64,000 bases of DNA, taken from assembly GCA_035476815.1 (NCBI GenBank), contig DATILD010000107.1, forward strand, positions 1-64,000, read 5' to 3'. This document shows positions 17,274 through 25,693 of the stretch, one piece after another. Under the pieces are notes generated by a model. That model did not search any database. It was not told where the DNA came from and saw only the letters and a program-made list of their open reading frames with translations. The position numbers were made by a program, and so were the translations under genes. This stretch comes from Methylibium sp035476815. GTDB taxonomy: Bacteria; Pseudomonadota; Gammaproteobacteria; Burkholderiales; Burkholderiaceae_C. Position 1 is the stretch's first letter. Each line of letters starts with the position of its first letter.

Positions 17274-18155
17274 GTGAACCGCCTCGCCCTCGTCGCCGCG
17301 GCCTTCGCCGCCGCCCCGGCGCCGCGCATCCCGCGCGCCGCCGAGCTGCTGACCTGGCTGCACCGCCGCTGGCCGCTGCCGGCGCTGGCGGCCTGGAGCC
17401 TGGCGTGGGTGCTGTTCCTCGCGCTGCGGCAGTCCGCGGCGCCACTGTGGCTCGCCGTCGCGCTCGCGACGTCCACCGGCGCGCTGCTCGCGCTGCCGAG
17501 CACGACCCAGATGCGCCGCCTGCTGGTGGCCGGCGGCTTCCCGCTGTCGCTGCTGGCCAGCGGCGCCGCCGCCAGCCTGCCGGCCTGGGCTTGGCTGCTG
17601 CCGCTGGCGCTGCTGTCGCTGGCCTATCCGCTGCGCGCCTGGCAGGACGCGCCCTTCTTCCCGACCCCGTCCGGCGCGCTCGACGGCCTGGCATCGCTGG
17701 CGCCGCTGCCGCCCGGCGCGGCGGTGCTCGACGCCGGTTGCGGTGTCGGCCATGGCATGGCGGCGCTGCGGCGCGCCTACCCCGGCGCGCGCGTCGAGGG
17801 CATCGAATGGAGCCGCCCGCTGGCCTGGGCCGCGCGGCTGCGCTGCCCCTGGGCGCGCGTGCAGCGCGGCGACCTGTGGCAGCAGTCCTGGTCCTCGTTC
17901 TCGCTGGTCTATCTGTTCCAGCGCCCGGAGAGCCTGCCGCGCGCGGTGGCCAAGGCGGGCGCCGAGCTGGCGACCGGCGACTGGCTCGCCAGCCTCGAGT
18001 TCGCCGCCGCCGAACTGGTACCGCAGGCCGTGGCCCGCGCCGCCGACGGCCGGCCGGTCTGGCTCTACCGCCATCCCTTCGTGCGCGCGGTGCCGGCCCC
18101 CGATGCCGACGCGCTGCGCCGGCGCAGTTTCAGCCGGCCGACCGACGGCCGATAA
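17274..18155 (+). CDS. Membrane-anchored methyltransferase-like protein between flhC and motA
   Basis: The 293-residue product starts at GTG 17274 with GGAG upstream. Residues ~40-125 form three to four hydrophobic segments, and the C-terminal half is a SAM-methyltransferase-like fold with AAVLDAGCGVGHGMAALRRAYPGARVEGIEWS. It then deviates from common families (LVYLFQRPESLPRAVAKAGAEL). It is 28 bases after flhC on the same strand and ends before a strong terminator, so it is probably co-transcribed with flhDC. Its substrate is unknown; a role in flagellar or envelope modification is only suggested by position. Confidence 0.75.
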   Translation: MNRLALVAAAFAAAPAPRIPRAAELLTWLHRRWPLPALAAWSLAWVLFLALRQSAAPLWLAVALATSTGALLALPSTTQMRRLLVAGGFPLSLLASGAAASLPAWAWLLPLALLSLAYPLRAWQDAPFFPTPSGALDGLASLAPLPPGAAVLDAGCGVGHGMAALRRAYPGARVEGIEWSRPLAWAARLRCPWARVQRGDLWQQSWSSFSLVYLFQRPESLPRAVAKAGAELATGDWLASLEFAAAELVPQAVARAADGRPVWLYRHPFVRAVPAPDADALRRRSFSRPTDGR

Positions 18156-18214
18156 GCCGAGGCAGCGCGCCCCTTTTCTCCGTGTGTCTCCTCCGACGCC
18201 CCCGCGCGTCTTGA

Positions 18215-18243
18215 CGGCGGATCCCCCCGGATCCGCCGCTTTT
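18215..18243 (+). terminator. Intrinsic terminator after the flhDC-methyltransferase unit
   Basis: A perfect 10-bp stem (CGGCGGATCC with GGATCCGCCG), loop CCCC, is followed by CTTTTC. It separates the flhDC unit from motAB, which has its own promoter just downstream. Confidence 0.8.
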
Positions 18244-18276
18244 CTTGGGACGGCGGCACGCCGCGGCGCGGCATCC

Positions 18277-18303
18277 TCAAGTGGATCACCCGGCGGCCGA
18301 TAA
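18277..18303 (+). promoter_or_regulatory. Sigma-28 (FliA) promoter of motAB
   Basis: TCAA at 18277-18280 and GCCGATAA at 18296-18303 are separated by exactly 15 bases. The enterobacterial FliA consensus is TAAA-N15-GCCGATAA, so the -10 element is a perfect match and the -35 element nearly so. It lies 72 bases before the motA start and right after a terminator. Confidence 0.85.
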
Positions 18304-18374
18304 GCAAGGCCATGACCCCGTGAGCGCGGGCTTCCCGCCCGCGCCACGAGACCCGCAGAACCGGACCCCACACC

Positions 18375-19235
18375 ATGTTCGTCATCGTCGGCTACATCGT
18401 TGCGCTGGGTTGCATCTTTGGCGCCTACATCATTCACGGCGGCAACATGCAGGTGATCCTGCATGCGATCCCGACCGAGATGATGGCGATCGGCGGCGGC
18501 GCGATGGGCGCCTTCGCGGTGGCCAACCAGCCCAAGGTGCTGAAGGCGGTGCTGAAGGCCATCCCGACGCTGCTCAAGGGCAGCAAGTACACCAAGGCGC
18601 GCTACATGGAGCTGATGGCGCTGCTCTACGACATCCTGCAGAAGGCCCGCAAGGAGGGCCTGATGGCGATCGAGAAGGACGTCGAGGCGCCGCACGATTC
18701 GCCGCTGTTCAAGAAGTACGCGACCGTCGGCAGCGACCACCATGTGGTCGAGTTCATCACCGACTACCTGCGCATGATGGTCTCGGGCAACCTGAATCCG
18801 CACGAGATCGAATCGCTGATGGACAGCGAGATCGAGACCCACCACCACGAGGCGCATGCGCCGGCCGCCGCGATCGCGCGCCTGGCCGGGGCGCTGCCGG
18901 CCTTCGGCATCGTGGCCGCGGTGCTGGGCGTGGTCAACACCATGGGCTCGGTCGGCCAGCCGCCGGCGGTGCTGGGCGGCATGATCGGCTCGGCACTGGT
19001 GGGCACCTTCCTCGGCATCCTGCTGGCCTATGCGGTCGTCGAGCCGCTCGGCGGCCTGCTCGAGCAGAAGAACGACGAAGGCTCGAAGGAGCTGCAGTGC
19101 ATCAAGACCACGCTGCTCGCGAGCATGCAGGGCTATGCGCCGGCGATCGCGGTGGAGTTCGGGCGCAAGACGCTGTACTCGACCGAGCGACCGAGCTTCG
19201 CCGAGCTCGAAGGCCACGTGAAGGGCAAGAAGTGA
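18375..19235 (+). CDS. motA: Flagellar motor stator protein MotA
   Basis: The 286-residue product matches MotA in length and layout: four membrane helices (two near the N-terminus, two around 165-225), the cytoplasmic loop between them, and the conserved LPAFGIVAAVLGVVNTMGSV and GTFLGILLAYAVVEPL stretches. With MotB it forms the ion-conducting stator that drives the flagellum. The FliA promoter at 18277-18303 makes it a late flagellar gene. The gap to motB is 124 bases and carries hairpin-rich repeats. Confidence 0.97.
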   Translation: MFVIVGYIVALGCIFGAYIIHGGNMQVILHAIPTEMMAIGGGAMGAFAVANQPKVLKAVLKAIPTLLKGSKYTKARYMELMALLYDILQKARKEGLMAIEKDVEAPHDSPLFKKYATVGSDHHVVEFITDYLRMMVSGNLNPHEIESLMDSEIETHHHEAHAPAAAIARLAGALPAFGIVAAVLGVVNTMGSVGQPPAVLGGMIGSALVGTFLGILLAYAVVEPLGGLLEQKNDEGSKELQCIKTTLLASMQGYAPAIAVEFGRKTLYSTERPSFAELEGHVKGKK

Positions 19236-19345
19236 CCCCCCCCCGTTGCGCCTTCGGCGCTCCCCCCCAGGGGGGCGCCGCTGACGGACCGGCGAAGCCG
19301 GATCCGTGGCGGCCGCTGGAAGGCGTGCGGCACTCGGGTGCCATT
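19236..19345. repeat. Hairpin-rich GC repeat between motA and motB
   Basis: The gap holds GCGCC-TTC-GGCGC (19248-19260), then a run of Cs facing a run of Gs (19262-19275), then the near-palindrome GGACCGGC...GCCGGATCC. The layout is typical of short dispersed GC-rich elements in Burkholderiales. It may attenuate read-through from motA into motB. Confidence 0.6.
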
Positions 19346-19359
19346 GAAGGAGCGATGTG

Positions 19360-20319
19360 ATGGCAGGCGATGCAAAGAAGCTGCAGCCGATCATCGTCAA
19401 GAAGATCAAGAAGGGCGGGCACGGCCACCATGGGGGCGCCTGGAAGATCGCGTATGCCGACTTCGTCACGGCCATGATGGCCTTCTTCCTGCTGATGTGG
19501 CTGCTCGGCTCGACCACCGAGGGCGACCGCAAGGGCATCCAGGACTACTTCAACAACCCGGTCAAGATCTCGATGCTGGGCGGTGCGGGCTCGGGCGACA
19601 GCTCGCATGTCATCAAGGGCGGCGGCAAGGACCTGACGCGCACCGAGGGCCAGGTGAAGAAGGGCGACGTCGAGGCCGAGCGCAAGAACTACCAGCTGCA
19701 GGCACTGAAGGCGCAGCAGAAGGCCGCCGAGGCGCAGCGGCTCAAGCAGTTGCGCGAGCGCGTCGAGGAGATGCTGGCGCTGAGCCCGAGGCTGGCCGAG
19801 TTCAAGTCCCAGATCCGCGTCGACATGACGTCCGACGGCCTGCGCATCCAGATCGTCGACGACCAGAGCCGGCCGATGTTCGCCAGCGGCTCGTCGATCG
19901 TGCAGCCCTATATGCGCGATCTGCTGCAGGTGATCGGCGGCGTGCTGGCCGAGGTACCGAACAAGCTGACGCTCGAGGGCCACACCGATGCGGCGGCCTT
20001 CGGCGCCGGCCCGGCCGGCTACAGCAACTGGGAGCTGTCGGCCGACCGCGCCAACGCCTCGCGCCGCGAGCTGGTGGCCGGCGGGCTGGACGATGCCCAG
20101 GTGCTGCGCGTGCAGGGCCTGGCCGCGAGCATGCCCTTCGACCGCGAGCAGCCGCTGAACCCGGTCAACCGCCGCATCAGCCTCATCGTGATGAACCGCG
20201 ACGCCGAAGAGCGCTTCCATCAGGCCGCCGAGGCGGCCGGCGCCACCGCCCAGGAGGAGACCGTCGGCGCCGGCATCGTGCCGCCGCTGCCCTCAAGTCC
20301 CGCGTTCGACGCCCGATAA
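19360..20319 (+). CDS. motB: Flagellar motor stator protein MotB
   Basis: The 319-residue product has a single membrane helix with the proton-binding Asp34 in AYADFVTAMMAFFLLMWLLGS, a coiled-coil region, and an OmpA-like peptidoglycan-binding domain (LTLEGHTDAAAF, NWELSADRANASRREL, NRRISLIVM). A GTG at 19357 directly precedes the ATG at 19360; the GAAGGA site is best spaced for the ATG. The Asp suggests a proton-driven stator. The last codons overlap a sigma-28-like promoter for the next gene. Confidence 0.96.
   Translation: MAGDAKKLQPIIVKKIKKGGHGHHGGAWKIAYADFVTAMMAFFLLMWLLGSTTEGDRKGIQDYFNNPVKISMLGGAGSGDSSHVIKGGGKDLTRTEGQVKKGDVEAERKNYQLQALKAQQKAAEAQRLKQLRERVEEMLALSPRLAEFKSQIRVDMTSDGLRIQIVDDQSRPMFASGSSIVQPYMRDLLQVIGGVLAEVPNKLTLEGHTDAAAFGAGPAGYSNWELSADRANASRRELVAGGLDDAQVLRVQGLAASMPFDREQPLNPVNRRISLIVMNRDAEERFHQAAEAAGATAQEETVGAGIVPPLPSSPAFDAR
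20293..20319 (+). promoter_or_regulatory. Sigma-28-like promoter for cheYZ, inside the end of motB
   Basis: TCAA (20293-20296) and CCCGATAA (20312-20319) are separated by 15 bases, the same -35 word and spacing as the motA promoter, with one mismatch in the -10 element. The TAA of the -10 is the motB stop codon. It lies about 64 bases before cheY. Confidence 0.55.
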
Positions 20320-20382
20320 ACCTGTCAAGCGGCGCTCACCCCCGCCCGTCCGCGCCACGCCCGTTTCCCGAGGATAGAGACC

Positions 20383-20778
20383 ATGAGCCAGCCCGACCTG
20401 AAGTTCCTGATCGTCGACGACTTCTCCACCATGCGGCGCATCGTGCGCGGCCTGCTCAAGGAGATCGGCTACAACAACGCCGAGGAAGCCGAGGACGGCG
20501 CGGTGGCGCTGCAGATGCTGAAGAACACGAAGTTCGACTTCGTCGTCAGCGACATCAACATGCCCAACATGAACGGCTTCGATCTGCTCAAGGCGATCAA
20601 GGCCGACGACGCCCTCAAGCACCTGCCGGTGCTGATGGTCACGGCGGAGGCTCGCAAGGAGGACATCGTCCTCGCGGCGCAGACCGGCGCGGCCGGCTAC
20701 ATCGTCAAGCCCTTCACCAAGGCCACCTTGGAAGAGAAGGTCGTCAAGATCATGCAGAAGATCGCCGCGCCCGCGTGA
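20383..20778 (+). CDS. cheY: Chemotaxis response regulator CheY
   Basis: The 131-residue product is a single receiver domain with D12/D13, the phospho-acceptor D57 (VVSDINMPN), T87, Y106 and K109, at the same positions as in E. coli CheY. Phospho-CheY binds FliM to switch rotation. It is followed by cheZ after 23 bases. GAGG-type sequence (GAGGATAGAG) precedes the ATG. Confidence 0.97.
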   Translation: MSQPDLKFLIVDDFSTMRRIVRGLLKEIGYNNAEEAEDGAVALQMLKNTKFDFVVSDINMPNMNGFDLLKAIKADDALKHLPVLMVTAEARKEDIVLAAQTGAAGYIVKPFTKATLEEKVVKIMQKIAAPA

Positions 20779-20801
20779 ACCCCGCCCGAAAGGACATCGC
20801 G

Positions 20802-21437
20802 ATGAAGATGGACGACACGGCGGTGCTGGCCGATCCGACCCCGAGCAGCGGCGGCGCCTCGCCCGAGGTGTTCCAGCAGCTCGGCCACATCACGCGCCAG
20901 CTGCACGACACCTTGGCCCAGCTCGGCGTGATGCCCAAGCTGCAGAACGCCGCCGAGGGGCTGCCGGACGCGCGCAGCCGCCTGAACTACATCGCCGAGA
21001 AGACCGGCGCCGCGGCCAACAAGGTGCTGAACTCGGTCGACCAGGCCAAGACCGAGCACGCGCACATCAGCGCCGAGGTCCGGCGCATCGCCCAGGCCAT
21101 CGTCAAGGACCCGGTGAAGGCGGTCGCCTCGGGCGCGATCATCAACTTCGTCGGCGACGTCGAGGCGACGACCGAGCGCATCGACCGGCACCTGACCGAC
21201 ATCATGATGGCGCAGGACTTCCACGACCTGACCGGCCAGGTGGTCGCGAAGGTGGTGTCGCTGGCCAGCGACCTCGAGGACAGCCTCGTCAAGCTGCTGG
21301 TCCAGGCCGCGCCGCCGGAGACCGTGCAGAAGGTCGAGACCATCCTCAACGGCCCGGTGCTCGATGCGACCGGCCGCACCGACGTGGTGGCCAACCAGGG
21401 CGAGGTCGACGACCTGCTGGCGAGCCTGGGGTTCTGA
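20802..21437 (+). CDS. cheZ: CheY-P phosphatase CheZ
   Basis: The 211-residue product has the long helical hairpin and the catalytic stretch AQDFHDLTGQVV with Asp139 and Gln146, equivalent to D143 and Q147 of E. coli CheZ. The C-terminal CheY-binding peptide is present (GEVDDLLASLGF). GAAAGGA precedes the ATG at 20802. It converges with the next gene, 13 bases away. Confidence 0.95.
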   Translation: MKMDDTAVLADPTPSSGGASPEVFQQLGHITRQLHDTLAQLGVMPKLQNAAEGLPDARSRLNYIAEKTGAAANKVLNSVDQAKTEHAHISAEVRRIAQAIVKDPVKAVASGAIINFVGDVEATTERIDRHLTDIMMAQDFHDLTGQVVAKVVSLASDLEDSLVKLLVQAAPPETVQKVETILNGPVLDATGRTDVVANQGEVDDLLASLGF

Positions 21438-21450
21438 CGGTCCGCGGGCC

Positions 21451-21900
21451 TCAGCGGCTCGCGCGCCAGACCCAGCGCGAGTGCGTCGACGCCGCGCCGC
21501 GCGCCGGCCGGTAGGCCGAGCGCACCGGCGGCGGTGGCAGGGGCGTGCGCTGCGTGAGCGTCGACACGCGCCAGGGCACCGGCGGCAGATCGGGCTGGTC
21601 GATCCAGCGCCGGTGCAGCTTGCGGTAGCGCCGCCAGTCGGGCTGGCTCAACCCGGCCCAGAACAACGCGAAGGACACCGCCGCCGCCAGCGCCAGCCAG
21701 GCCTCGCCCGGCAGCGGCCAGCGCCAGTAGAGCGGCACGCTCGCGGCCAGCAGCGCGAGCAGCAGGAACACACCGGCGTCGAACGCCAGCGCGGCCCCGG
21801 CGGCGGTCAACAGCAGCCGTGCCTCGCGCCTCAAACGGCGGACCACCGAGCCACGCGCGCGGCCTGGCACCGTGCGCCCGGTTGATGTCATCGTCTGCAT
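21451..21900 (-). CDS. Unknown two-helix membrane protein
   Basis: I do not recognise this 149-residue product. An Arg-rich N-terminus is followed by two hydrophobic segments (AALAFDAGVFLLLALLAASVPLYW and EAWLALAAAVSFALFWAGL) and a Pro/Arg-rich cytoplasmic-like tail. An excellent ribosome-binding site (GGAGGAG) precedes the ATG at 21900, which makes it likely to be a real gene despite the low-complexity tail. It converges on cheZ. Confidence 0.65.
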   Translation of the reverse strand: MQTMTSTGRTVPGRARGSVVRRLRREARLLLTAAGAALAFDAGVFLLLALLAASVPLYWRWPLPGEAWLALAAAVSFALFWAGLSQPDWRRYRKLHRRWIDQPDLPPVPWRVSTLTQRTPLPPPPVRSAYRPARGAASTHSRWVWRASR

Positions 21901-22184
21901 TGCGCACTCCTCCGGCGACCGGTGGCGACCGGTCTCGCCCCTAAGCTAACGGCGCCGCGCAGCCTGTGCATCCCATGGATGGATGGGTGCAACAAGCGCG
22001 TGGGCATTCCGTCACGCGCGCCGGTGCGTGGACCCTACCCCCTGATAGAGGGGGCGACACCGCCCCTGCCCGCCGACCCGTGCGGTCCGTCACAACCTCC
22101 CCGGGCCGGCGGCGATCACAATTCGGCAGGGGAGACTTGTGCCGCGGCCAGTTCGGCGGCGGCCGGATGCAGCAAGGGGCCGCC
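21901..22184. promoter_or_regulatory. Divergent intergenic region with a CCCCCT/AGGGGG palindrome
   Basis: These 284 bases separate two divergent unknown genes. A perfect 6-bp inverted repeat CCCCCT-GATAG-AGGGGG lies at 22038-22054, and an imperfect one around 21967-21993 (TGCATCCCAT ... ATGGGTGCA). Either could bind a regulator. No further structure is evident. Confidence 0.4.
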
Positions 22185-22688
22185 ATGAGCCATGACCCGG
22201 ATCTCGACAAGGGCCTGGATTTCCAGTTCACCGACTTCGGCGAAGCGCGCCAGGCGCTCGACGAACTGCCGCCCGGCGTGGCCGAGCGCCAGCAGCTGGA
22301 ACCCGGCTACTGGCTGCGGCGCCGCCGCGAGCCGACGCCCGCCGACCGCGCGCTGACCGGCCCGACGATGGACTGGCTGATCAAGCTGCCGCCCGGCGTG
22401 CAGCCGCGCCGTGCCAGCGTGGCCTTTCCGCGCATCGTCAACCGCATCGCCGAGGTCGCCAGCGATCCGGACGAGTCGATCCGCGCGATCGACGAGCTGT
22501 TCGAGGACCGCCGCGGCAGCCGCCGCGGCCTGCCCGAGCCGGTGCTGCAGGAGATGCAGCGTCTGCGCGAGTACTTCCGCGAACAGCTCGCGCGCCGCAG
22601 CGTCGCGGCGCCGACGGCGGCCGACATCGAACGCGCCCGCCACCTGCTCGAGGTGGCCGGCTACCGCGTGATCCCGCCCGCCCGCTGA
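22185..22688 (+). CDS. Unknown soluble protein downstream of the chemotaxis genes
   Basis: The 167-residue product is charged and helical, with no membrane segment and no motif I recognise. Visible features are PTPADRALTGPTMDWLIKLPPGVQPRRASVAFPRIVNRIAEV in the middle (shown here only in part as landmark words) and an Arg/Glu-rich C-terminal half. AAGGGG precedes the ATG at 22185; an in-frame ATG at 22167 is an alternative. Codon use matches neighbours, so it is likely a real core gene. Confidence 0.7.
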   Translation: MSHDPDLDKGLDFQFTDFGEARQALDELPPGVAERQQLEPGYWLRRRREPTPADRALTGPTMDWLIKLPPGVQPRRASVAFPRIVNRIAEVASDPDESIRAIDELFEDRRGSRRGLPEPVLQEMQRLREYFREQLARRSVAAPTAADIERARHLLEVAGYRVIPPAR

Positions 22689-22745
22689 ACCTCGCTGGTC
22701 GCGCCGTGCGAGCATCGCGGCGATGACTTCACTGCACCCCCTGTC

Positions 22746-23876
22746 ATGCCCGGGCCGCTGAGCGGTCTGCGGCTGGTCGAGTTCGTCGGCCTCGGGCCGG
22801 CACCCTTCTGCGCCATGCTGTTCGCCGACCTCGGCGCCGAGGTGATCCGCATCGACCGGCCGGGCGCCGGCGGTGCGCTCGGCGTCGAGCCTCGACATGA
22901 CCTGCCGGCGCGCGGGCGGCGCTCGCTGGTGCTCGACCTGCGCAGCGGCGACGCTCGCGAGGCCGCGCTGCAGCTGGTGGCACGGGCCGATGCGCTGATC
23001 GAGGGCTACCGGCCCGGCGTGATGGAGCGTCTGGGGCTCGGCCCCGACGACTGCCTGGCGCGCCAGCCGAAGCTGGTCTACGGCCGCATGACCGGCTGGG
23101 GCCAGACCGGACCGCTGGCGCAGACCGCCGGGCACGACATCGACTACCTGGCGCTCAGCGGCGCGTTGCACGCGATCGGCCGCGCCGGCGCGCCGCCGGT
23201 GCCGCCGCTGAACTACGTGGCCGACTATGGCGGCGGCGCGATGCTGCTCGCCTTCGGCCTGCTGGCCGCGCTGCACGAGGCGCGCGGCAGCGGGCTGGGC
23301 CAGGTGGTCGATGCCGCGATGATCGACGGCGCGTCGCTGCTGTCGACGATGTTCCACGGCCTGCGCGCCGCGGGGCAATGGAGCGACCAGCGGGGCGAGA
23401 ACCTGCTCGACGGCGGCGCGCCCTACTACGACTGCTATGCCTGTGCCGACGGCCGGCATGTCGCGGTGGGGGCCATCGAGCCGCAGTTCCAGGCCGAGTT
23501 GCTGCAGCGGCTTGGCCTGGCCGGCGATTTCACGGCGCCGGTCGAGCGACCCGACTGGCCGCGGCTGCGCGCACGCCTCACCAGCGTGTTCGCGACCCGC
23601 ACGCGCGCCGACTGGACCGCGGTCTTCGAGGGCAGCGACGCCTGCGTCGCGCCGGTGCTGAGCTTCGCCGAGGCGCCGCGGCATCCGCAGCATGCGGCGC
23701 GCGGCTCCTTCGTCGAGGTCGACGGCCTCGTGCAGCCCGCGCCGGCGCCGCGCTTCAGCCGCACGCCGGCCGCGACGCCCGGCGCGCCCGCCCGGCCCGG
23801 CGCGCATGGCGAGGCCATCCTGCACGACTGGGGCGTCGACGCGGCGCTGATCGCGCGGCTGCGCACCGGCGCCTGA
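22746..23876 (+). CDS. CaiB/BaiF-family enzyme, alpha-methylacyl-CoA racemase type
   Basis: The 376-residue product matches the class III CoA-transferase fold and keeps the racemase catalytic residues: His130 in AGHDIDYLALSG, Asp160 in NYVADYGGGAM and Glu250 in GAIEPQF, equivalent to H126, D156 and E241 of the mycobacterial racemase MCR. It would epimerise 2-methylacyl-CoA thioesters in branched-chain or sterol-like acid breakdown. The start at 22746 begins the conserved PLSGLRLVEF. It stands alone, with 57 bases before a small exported protein. Confidence 0.88.
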   Translation: MPGPLSGLRLVEFVGLGPAPFCAMLFADLGAEVIRIDRPGAGGALGVEPRHDLPARGRRSLVLDLRSGDAREAALQLVARADALIEGYRPGVMERLGLGPDDCLARQPKLVYGRMTGWGQTGPLAQTAGHDIDYLALSGALHAIGRAGAPPVPPLNYVADYGGGAMLLAFGLLAALHEARGSGLGQVVDAAMIDGASLLSTMFHGLRAAGQWSDQRGENLLDGGAPYYDCYACADGRHVAVGAIEPQFQAELLQRLGLAGDFTAPVERPDWPRLRARLTSVFATRTRADWTAVFEGSDACVAPVLSFAEAPRHPQHAARGSFVEVDGLVQPAPAPRFSRTPAATPGAPARPGAHGEAILHDWGVDAALIARLRTGA

Positions 23877-23932
23877 AACCGCCACCGCCTAAAATTCGCG
23901 ACCTTCATCGCAACAGCCCCTGGATACACACC

Positions 23933-24313
23933 ATGCTTCGCTGTGCCCTGCTCGCCCTCGCCCTGAGCGCCCCGCTGGCCGCTGCCGCCCAGCAGGTGCA
24001 GCGCAACTTCCCGGCCACCGCGCTGCGCGGCGAGCTGACCGTCGTCAACCCGCCCGCGGCGGTGCTCAACGGCCAGCCGGCGCGGCTCGCGCCCGGCGTG
24101 CGCATCAAGGGGGGCAACAACCTGCTGGTGATGTCGGGCGCGATCGTCGGGCAGAAGGTCAAGGTCAACTACACGATCGACACCTACGGCCTGGTGAAGG
24201 ACGTGTGGCTGCTGCGCGAGGACGAGGCCGCGCGCAGCCCCTGGCCCAAGACGACCGCCGAGGCCGCCACGTGGTCCTTCGACCCGATCGCCCAGACCTG
24301 GACCAAGCCGTGA
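23933..24313 (+). CDS. Small exported protein coupled to miaB
   Basis: The 126-residue product has a signal peptide (MLRCALLALALSAPLAAAAQ) and a small beta-rich mature part (GELTVVNPPAAVLNGQPARLAPGVRI, KVKVNYTIDTYGLVKDVW; landmarks only). I do not know its function. It is conserved-looking and its TGA overlaps the GTG start of miaB, so the two are co-translated, although no functional link is evident. An AT-rich TAAAAT at 23889-23894 is a candidate -10 box. Confidence 0.75.
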   Translation: MLRCALLALALSAPLAAAAQQVQRNFPATALRGELTVVNPPAAVLNGQPARLAPGVRIKGGNNLLVMSGAIVGQKVKVNYTIDTYGLVKDVWLLREDEAARSPWPKTTAEAATWSFDPIAQTWTKP

Positions 24314-25671
24314 GCGCCGCGCCCCCCGGCAAGAAGGTCTACGTCAAGACCTTCGGCTGCCAGATGAACGAGTACGACTCGGACAAGATGGTCGACGTGC
24401 TGCGCGCGGCCGAGGGCTACGAACCGACCAGCGACCCCGAGCAGGCCGACCTGATCCTGTTCAACACCTGCTCGGTGCGCGAGAAGGCGCAGGAGAAGGT
24501 GTTCTCCGACCTCGGCCGCTACAAGCACCTGAAGGCCAAGGGCGTGAAGATCGGCGTCGGCGGCTGCGTCGCCAGCCAGGAAGGCGCGGCGATCGTCGAG
24601 CGCGCGCCCTACGTGGACGTGGTGTTCGGCCCGCAGACCCTGCACCGCCTGCCGCAGCTGCTGGCGCGGCGCGACGAACTGAAGCGACCGCAGGTCGACA
24701 TCAGCTTCCCCGAGATCGAGAAGTTCGATCACCTGCCGCCGGCGCGCGTCGAGGGGCCGACCGCCTTCGTGTCGATCATGGAGGGCTGCTCGAAGTACTG
24801 TTCCTACTGCGTCGTGCCCTACACGCGCGGCGAGGAGGTCTCGCGGCCCTTCGACGACGTGCTGACCGAGGTCGCGGGCCTGGCCGACCAGGGCGTGAAG
24901 GAAGTGACGCTGCTGGGCCAGAACGTCAACGGCTACCGCGGCACGATGGGTGACTCGGGCGAGATCGCCGATTTCGCGCTGCTGATCGAGTACGTGGCCG
25001 CGATCCCCGGCATCGCCCGCATCCGCTACACGACCAGCCACCCGCTGGAGTTCTCGCCGCGGCTGATCGAGGTCTACGGCCGCGTGCCGCAGCTCGTGAA
25101 CCACCTGCACCTGCCGGTGCAGCATGGCAGCGATCGCATCCTGATGGCGATGAAGCGCGGCTACACCGCACTCGAATACAAGTCCAAGGTGCGCGCGCTG
25201 CGCGCGATCCGGCCGGCCATCAGCCTGTCGACCGACTTCATCGTCGGCTTCCCCGGCGAGACCGCCGAGGACCACGCGAAGTCGATGCAGCTGATCGCCG
25301 ACATCGGCTTCGACCACAGCTTCAGCTTCGTCTACAGCCCGCGCCCCGGCACGCCGGCGGCCGCGCTGCACGACGACACGCCGCAGGCCGAGAAGCTGGC
25401 GCGGCTGCAGCAGCTGCAGGCGGCGATCGAGGCCCACGGCCGCGCCATCAGCGAGCAGCGCGTCGGCACGCTGCAGCGCATCCTGGTCGAAGGGCCGTCG
25501 CGGCGCGACGCCAGCGAGCTGATGGGCCGCACCGAGTGCAACCGCATCGTCAACTTCGCCGGTCCGGCGCGGCTGATCGGGCAGATGATCGACGTGACGA
25601 TCACCGAGGCCTATCCGCACTCGCTGCGCGGCGCGGTGTGCACCACCGAGCGCGCGAGCGCCGCGGCCTGA
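24310..25671 (+). CDS. miaB: tRNA-2-methylthio-N6-dimethylallyladenosine synthase MiaB
   Basis: The 453-residue product has the three MiaB domains: an N-terminal methylthiotransferase domain with Cys17, Cys54 and Cys86 (FGCQMN, NTCSVRE, GGCVASQ), a radical-SAM domain with CSKYCSYCVVPYTRG, and a C-terminal TRAM domain. It adds the 2-methylthio group at A37 of tRNAs. The GTG start at 24310 overlaps the previous stop as GTGA. Confidence 0.97.
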   Translation: MSAAPPGKKVYVKTFGCQMNEYDSDKMVDVLRAAEGYEPTSDPEQADLILFNTCSVREKAQEKVFSDLGRYKHLKAKGVKIGVGGCVASQEGAAIVERAPYVDVVFGPQTLHRLPQLLARRDELKRPQVDISFPEIEKFDHLPPARVEGPTAFVSIMEGCSKYCSYCVVPYTRGEEVSRPFDDVLTEVAGLADQGVKEVTLLGQNVNGYRGTMGDSGEIADFALLIEYVAAIPGIARIRYTTSHPLEFSPRLIEVYGRVPQLVNHLHLPVQHGSDRILMAMKRGYTALEYKSKVRALRAIRPAISLSTDFIVGFPGETAEDHAKSMQLIADIGFDHSFSFVYSPRPGTPAAALHDDTPQAEKLARLQQLQAAIEAHGRAISEQRVGTLQRILVEGPSRRDASELMGRTECNRIVNFAGPARLIGQMIDVTITEAYPHSLRGAVCTTERASAAA

Positions 25672-25693
25672 GGGCCCCCTGAGCGCGGCGGCT

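Noticed and set aside
18129..18155. Another GCCGATAA word at the end of the methyltransferase-like gene
   Set aside because: The -10 word is perfect but the bases 15 positions upstream (TTCA) are a poor -35, and a strong terminator follows before motA. Probably chance.
22116..23885. Long minus-strand open frame opposite the CaiB-type gene
   Set aside because: Rich in Arg, Ala and Gln without any domain; the plus-strand gene has intact catalytic residues.
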